Source: JBCBJZ01 sp038522635 (GTDB lineage Bacteria; Pseudomonadota; Alphaproteobacteria; Rhizobiales; Hyphomicrobiaceae). Taken from it: a DNA stretch of 20,658 bases. The DNA lies in assembly GCA_038522635.1 (NCBI GenBank), contig JBCBJZ010000056.1:1-20658 (forward strand), read 5' to 3'. Below the pieces are notes generated by a model that was not told where the DNA came from, ran no database searches, and saw nothing but the letters and a program-made list of their open reading frames with translations. Shown here piece by piece: positions 16,091 to 20,658 of this stretch (within the stretch, counting starts at the first letter, position 1; each line of letters starts with the position of its first letter). Made by a program: the position numbers and the translations under genes.

Positions 16091-17445
16091 GCCGCGCCTC
16101 CGTTGGGCCGCGCCCGGGTTCGATCTCGCGCTCGCGCTTGCGACCCTTCCTGCGCTTGGGCTTGTGCGCGCGGCGTACGCTTGGCGCCCGAATGACGTGC
16201 GGGCTCAACCTCGGCGTCTCGCGGCGCCTGCCAGCGCCGTTTCAACGCCAGTAGGGGCTCCGCTTGGCTCTGCTCGGTGCCTGCCAGCTTACGCGCAGCC
16301 CGCCACTGGACCTGCAGCGCTTCTTCGCTCGCCCGTCGGCCTACGGCGAACAGGATCAACCCCAGTTGCACCGCCTGCGCGCGTAACGCCTCTTGGCGCG
16401 CCGCGACGTGCGCATCCAGAAAATTGAGCGCCTTGGCGCTGATCTTCCCTTCAGGCTGCGCATGGGCGAAGCCGCGCAAAACGTAGAGATCGTGATCCTC
16501 GCCCAGCGCCTGCGACACCTGGCGCGCGAGCGCGATGCGTGCGGCGAAGGCGTCGGGCCACGCATTGCGCAGGACCTGCAATTGCCGCCAATGGTGCTGC
16601 ACGAACTTGCGCCACTCATGGAAATCGGTATCGACACCGCTTGCCCGCGCAACGGCCATGGCCTTTTTGGCGCGCGCGTAGCTGGTCCCAAAACCGCGCG
16701 CAGCAACCGCCAGATCCAGCGTCGGAAGCCAGGGCGGCGGCGGCGCGCGTTCACACCACGGCTGTAACGCGCGCTCCAAACCGCGCGCCCCGCCATCAGC
16801 GGGCTCGGCACACGCGACCAGCTTAGGGCCCTCGGCACCGTTCTTGCCGGTCGCGGTGGCCCGTTTGGCCGAACCTCGCGCCGCGCGCTGATCCACCGGT
16901 TTGGTCGCTTGGCCGGTCAGCGTCCCCTCATCCGGCCCCCAGCCTAAGCTGAGGCCGCATTCACGCACTAAGGCGCGCGCTTCCCGCATCGCGTCGATCG
17001 CCGGCGCCCGCTCACCTTCGCGCGCGGCATGGGCTCGCACCTGCCGTCCCAAGCCGGCCAGCAGTTTGCGCCCCTTGGCATCAAGACCCTCGTCAAACCG
17101 GGCCATTGTTTGCGCCAGCACATGCGCGTCACGGGCAACCGCGATCGCGCGGCCGGCACGCGCCAGTAGCCCGTTCAACGCCTTAAAGGCCTCGCGCGGC
17201 ATGCCGGAGCGCATCAGCCGAAGCAGGGCCCGCGTGCGCTTCAAGGCTTTGCGCGTTTCGTGAACAGCGCCCACACTAATGGTCTCGTCGGGCGCTTCTG
17301 CTTCGCGTTGCGCAGCCTTGCCGAGCCGTTGGCGCTCGTGATCGATGGCGGCGCTCAACAGCGCATCGCAGCGCTGGAGTTCGCCGACCGCGAGCGTCAC
17401 AAACCCATGCGCAAGCGGACGGTTAAGGGCAAAACGAAAGGCCAT
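16087..17445 (-). CDS. CHAD-domain protein
   Basis: This 452-residue protein has the two helical halves of a CHAD domain (conserved histidine alpha-helical domain, a polyphosphate-binding fold). Half one (about 10-165) has VHETRKALKRTRALLRLMR (61-79, H62) and ARDAHVLAQTM (104-114). Half two (about 245-390) has FHEWRKFVQHHWRQL (275-289, H276) and LGEDHDLYVLR (314-324). A Gly/Ala/Lys-rich linker of about 70 residues separates them. No CYTH triphosphatase domain is present. A basic tail (about 405-448) rich in Arg, Ala and Gln follows, which could bind polyanions such as polyphosphate or RNA (inference). The start ATG at 17445 has only a distant CAGGAA site. It overlaps the methyltransferase gene by 4 bases. 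Confidence 0.85.
   Translation of the reverse strand: MAFRFALNRPLAHGFVTLAVGELQRCDALLSAAIDHERQRLGKAAQREAEAPDETISVGAVHETRKALKRTRALLRLMRSGMPREAFKALNGLLARAGRAIAVARDAHVLAQTMARFDEGLDAKGRKLLAGLGRQVRAHAAREGERAPAIDAMREARALVRECGLSLGWGPDEGTLTGQATKPVDQRAARGSAKRATATGKNGAEGPKLVACAEPADGGARGLERALQPWCERAPPPPWLPTLDLAVAARGFGTSYARAKKAMAVARASGVDTDFHEWRKFVQHHWRQLQVLRNAWPDAFAARIALARQVSQALGEDHDLYVLRGFAHAQPEGKISAKALNFLDAHVAARQEALRAQAVQLGLILFAVGRRASEEALQVQWRAARKLAGTEQSQAEPLLALKRRWQAPRDAEVEPARHSGAKRTPRAQAQAQEGSQARARDRTRARPNGGAA
16097..16101 (-). promoter_or_regulatory. Ribosome binding site within the CHAD gene for the methyltransferase
   Basis: GGAGG on the minus strand lies 6 bases before GTG at 16090, inside the last codons of the CHAD gene. 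It supports the GTG start and translational coupling. Confidence 0.65.
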
Positions 17446-17484
17446 GAGGGGCTACGAATTCCTGTTTGCTGCTCGTGCGCCGCA

Positions 17485-17557
17485 GGGTGCTACCCTGAAA
17501 GGAGGGGGGCCACCCTGAATGAGGGGAGGCACCACGAATGGGGAGGCACCCTGACGG
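17485..17557. repeat. Short imperfect tandem repeat, about four units
   Basis: Four units of 17-19 bases follow one another around the core GGCACCCTGAATG: GTGCTACCCTGAAAGG, GGCCACCCTGAATGAGG, GAGGCACCACGAATGG and GAGGCACCCTGACGG. The first contains the inverted repeat CAGGGTGCTACCCTG. It lies in the CHAD gene leader. CACCCTGACGGGTAAGCATGA resembles the right arm of family-1 hairpin 1, so the tandem may have grown out of a decayed repeat. Confidence 0.6.
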
Positions 17558-17600
17558 GTAAGCATGAGTGGCGATGCGACGATCTCAAGGCCAACCGCTC

Positions 17601-17636
17601 TTGGTTCCGCTTCAAGCTGAAGCGCACCGACTTTAG
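17601..17636 (+). repeat. Family-1 repeat, copy d (right half)
   Basis: GGTTCCGCTTCAAGCTGAAG followed by CGCACCGACTTTAG is hairpin 2 plus the right terminus of family 1. The left half is lost or replaced by the tandem repeat at 17485-17557. The terminal TTTAG, read on the minus strand, contributes the TAA stop codon of thiE. Confidence 0.8.
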
Positions 17637-18280
17637 CACGCCGCGCCAACGTGCTGCTCAAGGTTCAGCGCCAACCACGTCTCGATCCGCTCTTCCGGGC
17701 GCGGGTGGGTGAGAAAATCGGTGATCACCGCAACGCTGTCGGCGCCGGCACGCAGCACATCCGGTGCCCGTTCCGGCGTGATCCCGGCGATCCCCACCAA
17801 GGGCAACGCCCCGATCCGCGCCCGCCAGGTCGCGATCGGCGCAAGGCCGTGCGGCGCCCACCGCATCGCCTTGAGCTTGGTTTCAAAAAGGGGCCCTAGC
17901 GCGACGTAATCGGGTTCCGCCTGAAGCGCCACATCGAGCTCTTCGGCCGAATGCGTCGAAACGCCGAGCCGCACGCCTGCCGCCTTGATCGTCGGCAGGT
18001 CAGCGGCGGCGAGGTCTTCCTGGCCCAGATGCACGTAATCGGCACCCGCGCTGATCGCCTCGCGCCAGTGGTCGTTGACAATCAATTGGCAGCCGTGCGG
18101 CACGCAGACGTCGAGCGTGTCGATAATCTCGCGGCGGACGGCCTCACCGCTGACATCCTTCAGGCGAAGCTGCAGCGTCTTGACACCGAGGGGCACGATG
18201 CGTTTCGCCCAGGCGCTATCGGGCACGATGGGGTAGAACGCCGCGAGGTCGGCGTCAGCGGCGGCCTTGCGTTGGGGCAT
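17633..18280 (-). CDS. thiE: Thiamine phosphate synthase
   Basis: The enzyme couples HMP pyrophosphate with thiazole phosphate to give thiamine phosphate. From ATG 18280 it has 215 residues; CAGGAG 6 bases upstream supports that start over the ATG five codons earlier. The TIM-barrel motifs are present: LQLRLKD (36-42), LIVNDHW (66-72), YVHLGQEDL (82-90, with the metal-binding Asp), LGVSTHS (105-111), YVALGPLFETKLK (125-137) and VGIAGITPERAPDVLRAGAD (162-181). It is last of the thi genes, 275 bases downstream of thiG, with repeats between. Its stop codon lies in the end of a family-1 repeat. Confidence 0.94.
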   Translation of the reverse strand: MPQRKAAADADLAAFYPIVPDSAWAKRIVPLGVKTLQLRLKDVSGEAVRREIIDTLDVCVPHGCQLIVNDHWREAISAGADYVHLGQEDLAAADLPTIKAAGVRLGVSTHSAEELDVALQAEPDYVALGPLFETKLKAMRWAPHGLAPIATWRARIGALPLVGIAGITPERAPDVLRAGADSVAVITDFLTHPRPEERIETWLALNLEQHVGAAC

Positions 18281-18286
18281 GGTGAA

Positions 18287-18292
18287 CTCCTG
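18287..18292 (-). promoter_or_regulatory. Ribosome binding site deciding the thiE start
   Basis: CAGGAG lies 6 bases before ATG at 18280. It overlaps the alternative upstream ATG at 18295, which itself has no site. Confidence 0.7.
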
Positions 18293-18328
18293 CACATCGA
18301 AAGCGCCTCAGAGCAACGGGCGCGAGCC

Positions 18329-18402
18329 CGGGTTCACCCAGCGGGAGCCCGAGATCAACCGAAGATGATCTTCGTCTAGCAGCTAATGCGGCTTTGGGCG
18401 CC
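18329..18402 (+). repeat. Family-2 hairpin repeat (degenerate)
   Basis: CGGGTTCACC, GGGAGCCCGAGATC, CCGAAGATGATC and GCTTTGGGCGCC follow the order and spacing of the copy at 272-420 (right arm of hairpin A, then left arm of B). Just upstream, AGAGCAACGGGCGCGAG (18310-18326) resembles the right arm of hairpin B read in reverse. It lies between thiG and thiE. Confidence 0.65.
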
Positions 18403-18435
18403 ACGGATGTTTGAGGCCGTCATCTGCAGCTAGCT

Positions 18436-18552
18436 GCCGCGCGTCACACGTTCGGTCGTGCTTCACCGCAAACGTTGGCCCACACGTTTCAACGTTGGTC
18501 GCCGTTCGTCTTAGCGCATCAGCTTAGGCGACCTGATGCGGACGAAGTATTG
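18436..18552 (-). repeat. Family-1 hairpin repeat, copy e (degenerate, inverted)
   Basis: Blocks CGGTCGTGCTTCA, GCCGTTCGTCTT, CAGCTTAGG and ACCTGATGCGGACGAA match the reversed family-1 consensus in order. It ends about 3 bases from the thiG stop, filling the thiG-thiE gap together with the family-2 remnant. Confidence 0.6.
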
Positions 18553-18555
18553 GCC

Positions 18556-19542
18556 TCACAACTCAAAGAACGCCGTCCCTGCGACCGGCGTCGACGGCTG
18601 CGCCATGTCACGCATCTCCATGAGCCCCGCGTGGTGGGCCACGCGGCCAGCGTCGATAGCCATCGCGAAGGCCCTGGCCATAGCCACAGGGTCGGCGGCC
18701 TTGGCGACCGCGGTATTGAGGAGGACCGCATCGTAGCCAAGTTCCATCACATCGGCGGCGTGCGATGGCGCGCCGATCCCGGCATCGACGATGAGCGGAA
18801 CGTTGGGGAAATAGCTGCGCATGCTGCGCAAGCCGTAGCGATTGTTGAGCCCTCGCCCGGTGCCGATCGGCGCGCCCCACGGCATGAGCACTTCGCACCC
18901 CGCGCGCAGCAAGCGCTCCGCCACGCTTAGGTCTTCTGTGGTGTAGGGAAACACCTCAAAGCCGTCCTTGGCCAAATCTTCAGCGGCGCTGACGAGGCCG
19001 AAGACGTCCGGCTGCAGCGTGTCATCATTGGCGATCACCTCAAGCTTGATCCAGGCGGTATCGAACAGCTCGCGCGCCATGTGTGCGGTGGTGATCGCCT
19101 CGCGGGGCGTGCGGCAGCCGGCGGTGTTGGGTAGGACGTGTACATCCAGGGCCGCGATCAGGTCGAAGAAGGTCTGTCCGGTGCCCGCGTTGGCGATGAT
19201 GCTCTCGCGGGCGGGGCCATCCGGGCCCGTGCCTCCGCCTGCGCCTTCCTCTAGGCCGGGGCGCGCGTGCGAAGGCGTTTGGCCTTGGCCAGCGGTGGCG
19301 CCCGCCTGCCCGAGACGCGCCAGTTCGCGGCGCAAGGATACCGTCACAACACCCGCCTGCGACGCGTTGACCGCATCCTTGAGCACTTGAGGCGCCGGAT
19401 ACTGCGCCGTCCCCAGCAGCAAGCGTGAAGCTAGCGCGCGATCGTACAGCCGCAGCGGATCGTTACCGCCCGGTGTCGCCCCGTCGCGATCGTCATTACC
19501 GTCGTTGCCGTTACTTTTGGCGCCCCGATCATGCGTATCCAT
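18556..19542 (-). CDS. thiG: Thiazole synthase with an extended N-terminus and loop insertion
   Basis: The enzyme forms the thiazole phosphate of thiamine from deoxyxylulose phosphate, dehydroglycine and ThiS thiocarboxylate. From ATG 19542 it has 328 residues, against about 260 for usual ThiG. Core motifs are LLLGTAQYP (41-49), VLPNTAGCRTPREAITTAHM (136-155), IKLEVI with Schiff-base K166, DTLQPDVFGL, FPYTTEDL, PWGAPIGTGRGLNN (221-234) and DAGIGAPSHA (253-262). Excess length comes from an Asn/Asp/Gly-rich leader (1-28) and a Gly/Ala-rich insertion (about 78-118) after SLRRELARLG. The frame is open to an ATG at 19641 inside a repeat; neither start has a strong ribosome binding site, so the start is uncertain. 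It is separated from thiS by about 650 bases of repeats. Confidence 0.92.
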   Translation of the reverse strand: MDTHDRGAKSNGNDGNDDRDGATPGGNDPLRLYDRALASRLLLGTAQYPAPQVLKDAVNASQAGVVTVSLRRELARLGQAGATAGQGQTPSHARPGLEEGAGGGTGPDGPARESIIANAGTGQTFFDLIAALDVHVLPNTAGCRTPREAITTAHMARELFDTAWIKLEVIANDDTLQPDVFGLVSAAEDLAKDGFEVFPYTTEDLSVAERLLRAGCEVLMPWGAPIGTGRGLNNRYGLRSMRSYFPNVPLIVDAGIGAPSHAADVMELGYDAVLLNTAVAKAADPVAMARAFAMAIDAGRVAHHAGLMEMRDMAQPSTPVAGTAFFEL

Positions 19543-19623
19543 CGTCCGATCCGTCTTCCATCCACCAAGCGCCAAGCGCGAAAGCCGAACGCGACCCGCC
19601 TCAACGCCGGGCCGCTTCGGGCG

Positions 19624-19734
19624 TTCGCGTTCATCCTGCATCAGGTGGCACCACCCGCTGCGAAAGATGCCCGACCCATCAGCATGGCCTCAGATGTTGG
19701 CTCTGCTTCGATGCAGACCGCGAACCGATTCGAG
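19624..19734 (+). repeat. Family-1 hairpin repeat, copy f (degenerate)
   Basis: GTTCATCC, CATCAGGTGG, CACC, GCGAAAGATG, CAGATGTTGG, CTGCTTCGATGCAG and GCGAACCGATTCGAG follow the family-1 order over 111 bases. The potential upstream ATG of the thiG frame (19641) lies inside it. Confidence 0.75.
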
Positions 19735-19980
19735 CCGGTTCCACGTCCTAGCCTTTGGCGCTCTTTGCCGCCCGTTATTTCACCTGGGACGAAAGGACGC
19801 CAGCCGCCCCCCGCGAGCAGGGCAACGGCTCGTCCTCAAAGCAAAGCAACCGCTCCCGGCGCCTACCATCGTTCGGCAGCGGCTACTCGTTCAAAAATCG
19901 AACGGACTTGCCTCAAGCTCGCAGTGCCGCCCTTACGGACGGCTCGTTCTCGCGTGCCGCCGGTTCGCGATTCGCGTCTC

Positions 19981-20085
19981 TTAGAGTTCATCCGCTTCAG
20001 GTGGAATCACCTGAAGCGAAAGATGAACGGCAAAATAGAAGCTTAGATGCCGGTTCCGCTTCAATCTGAAGCGAACCGACTCTAG
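19981..20085 (+). repeat. Family-1 hairpin repeat, copy g (complete, reference copy)
   Basis: This is a 105-bp element from TTAGAGTTCATCC to GAACCGACTCTAG. Hairpin 1 (19987-20028) pairs GTTCATC..CGCTTCAGGTG with CACCTGAAGCGAAAGATGAAC around GAAT. Hairpin 2 (20051-20078) pairs CGGTTCCGCTTCA with TGAAGCGAACCG around ATC, with one bulged C. The first and last 19 bases also form an imperfect terminal inverted repeat (YTAGAGT, 5 mismatched bases, CGCTTCAG). Confidence 0.95.
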
Positions 20086-20189
20086 CTCATCGGGCGAACG
20101 CGCTTCTCAGGCCGTCATGGCCTCAAAAACCGGCCCTTGAGGCAGCCACCACCAACGCTCACCTTCGCCCATCTTCATGGGTCGCCCGC

Positions 20190-20414
20190 TTAACCGCCTT
20201 GCCGCGGCGAAAGCACCTCCACGTGGTCGCCCGCCGAAAGCGCCGTTCCTTCACGTTGCGAAGCGGGGACGAAAGCGCCGTTCAGCGCCGTCGCGACTTT
20301 GGCTCGCGGATCAAAGCCCATTTCGTTGAGCAACGCTGAGAGATCGCGCGACACCACATCGATCCGTTGACCGTTGACGGTCAAGCCGACGCGACCCGCA
20401 TACTGCATTGACAT
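20190..20414 (-). CDS. thiS: Thiamine biosynthesis sulfur-carrier protein
   Basis: This ubiquitin-fold sulfur carrier of 74 residues is adenylated and thiocarboxylated at its C-terminal Gly-Gly, then donates sulfur to ThiG. The beta-grasp pattern is visible as LTVNGQRIDV (11-20), LSALLNEMGF (25-34), VATALNGAFVP (40-50) and the end GDHVEVLSPRQGG (62-74) with the required GG. It is slightly longer than usual (about 65) at the N-terminus. ATG at 20414 has GAGGAGG 4 bases upstream (20419-20425). It is the first thi gene in the window; the gene before it on this strand, often thiO, lies outside if present. Confidence 0.93.
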   Translation of the reverse strand: MSMQYAGRVGLTVNGQRIDVVSRDLSALLNEMGFDPRAKVATALNGAFVPASQREGTALSAGDHVEVLSPRQGG

Positions 20415-20601
20415 CCTGCCTCCTCACAAGGCGCTGAAGACCACCGAGGTCTTCGCTCTCCATCTCGCCTGAAACCAAGCCCTGTTAAATGCGCCGCCAT
20501 CCAAAGGTCCGCCGGGCACGGCCATGCCACCCCGGCGGCATGTCACTTTCTATCGCACCATGCGCGTCGACGAGCGTGCACTGGCACATGGGCCGCCTCG
20601 C
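20415..20601 (-). other. Leader region of thiS with a small hairpin
   Basis: There is no gene or recognisable TPP riboswitch here. A 7-bp inverted repeat GAAGACC/GGTCTTC with a 5-base loop (20436-20454) lies just upstream of the thiS ribosome binding site. It has no T-run, so it does not look like a terminator. The remainder is unassigned. Confidence 0.35.
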
Positions 20602-20658
20602 CTAGATCATCGGGCGATTAATCGGGATCACCACAGGTGAGCCCGAAATCGCCCAAAG
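20602..20658 (+). repeat. Family-2 hairpin repeat, hairpin A (cut by window edge)
   Basis: From CTAGATCATCGGGCGATT onward it matches 272-328 base for base except about two positions (A for T within the arm, A for G near the end). The window ends before hairpin B, so the element probably continues to the right. Confidence 0.88.

Larger units (their letters stand above)
19543..20189. other. Repeat-filled spacer between thiS and thiG
   Basis: These 647 bases hold two family-1 copies (19624-19734, 19981-20085) and, at about 19746-19780, CCTAGCCTTTG plus GCCGCCCGTT, which resembles the reverse of family-2 hairpin B. About 200 bases (19780-19980) and the 100 bases before the thiS end are unassigned. 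A small inverted repeat TCAGGCC/GGCCTCA sits at 20107-20125, without a T-run in either direction. I see no gene, although thiS and thiG normally abut. Confidence 0.6.

Noticed and set aside
17485..17557. Tandem repeats as a possible CRISPR array
   Set aside because: Units of 17-19 bases follow each other without unique spacers, and there are no cas genes.
19505..20069. Overlapping plus-strand open frames of 100-170 codons in the thiS-thiG spacer
   Set aside because: They run through two family-1 repeats and the thiG 5' end, have no ribosome binding site, and have Arg/Pro/Ser-rich shadow composition.
20107..20125. TCAGGCC/GGCCTCA hairpin followed by an A-run as a terminator
   Set aside because: On the plus strand it is followed by A residues, and on the minus strand the T-run precedes the stem, so neither direction fits an intrinsic terminator.
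20415..20601. Possible TPP riboswitch upstream of thiS
   Set aside because: The conserved CUGAGA and ACCUGAUCUGG-type elements are not present; there is only a small 7-bp hairpin. A riboswitch could lie further upstream, outside the window.

Overview
This is a GC-rich bacterial chromosomal segment with dense genes and GTG/TTG as well as ATG starts. Gene content suggests an alphaproteobacterium, probably Hyphomicrobiales (Rhizobiales): a DUF459 SGNH-fold protein beside MltB-type transglycosylases, a BBP2_2-type outer-membrane barrel, KpsF, and a thiS-thiG-thiE cluster. The genus cannot be told from the sequence alone. I see no rRNA, tRNA, CRISPR array, transposase or prophage gene.

Layout. 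Positions 1-446 hold two dispersed hairpin repeats and the leader of a PLP-dependent trans-sulfuration enzyme (metB/metC/metZ family, 447-1601, + strand). On the minus strand an envelope cluster follows: galE (6728-7723), two tandem lytic murein transglycosylases (4978-6450 and 3269-4981, overlapping as TTGA), and a DUF459 protein (1778-3133) that has lost the SGNH catalytic residues. Divergent from galE is galU (8067-8960), which converges with a beta-barrel protein gene (8970-10682). Divergent from that is kpsF (10991-12016). From 12100 to the right edge every gene is on the minus strand. In transcription order these are thiS, thiG, thiE, a CHAD-domain protein, a coupled SAM methyltransferase, hemH, a stomatin-like SPFH protein and nfeD.

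Functional themes. GalU and GalE make and interconvert UDP-sugars. KpsF makes arabinose 5-phosphate, the KDO precursor. The barrel protein and transglycosylases serve the outer membrane and peptidoglycan, so 1.8-12 kb is largely an envelope-biogenesis block. SPFH plus NfeD form the usual membrane pair. ThiS, ThiG and ThiE make the thiazole and join it to the pyrimidine in thiamine synthesis. HemH inserts iron into protoporphyrin.

The most notable non-coding signal is a dispersed 105-bp element with two hairpins and terminal inverted repeats starting YTAGAGT. Three copies are exactly 105 bp and about five are degenerate. A second hairpin family lies at 272-420, 18329-18402 and 20602-20658. The elements sit in intergenic gaps and are most crowded in the thi cluster, where every gap contains at least one and one supplies the thiE stop codon. 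No clearly new multi-gene system was found. The best leads are the repeat family, the inactive-looking DUF459 protein beside two transglycosylases, the ThiG loop insertion, and the CHAD-methyltransferase pair.
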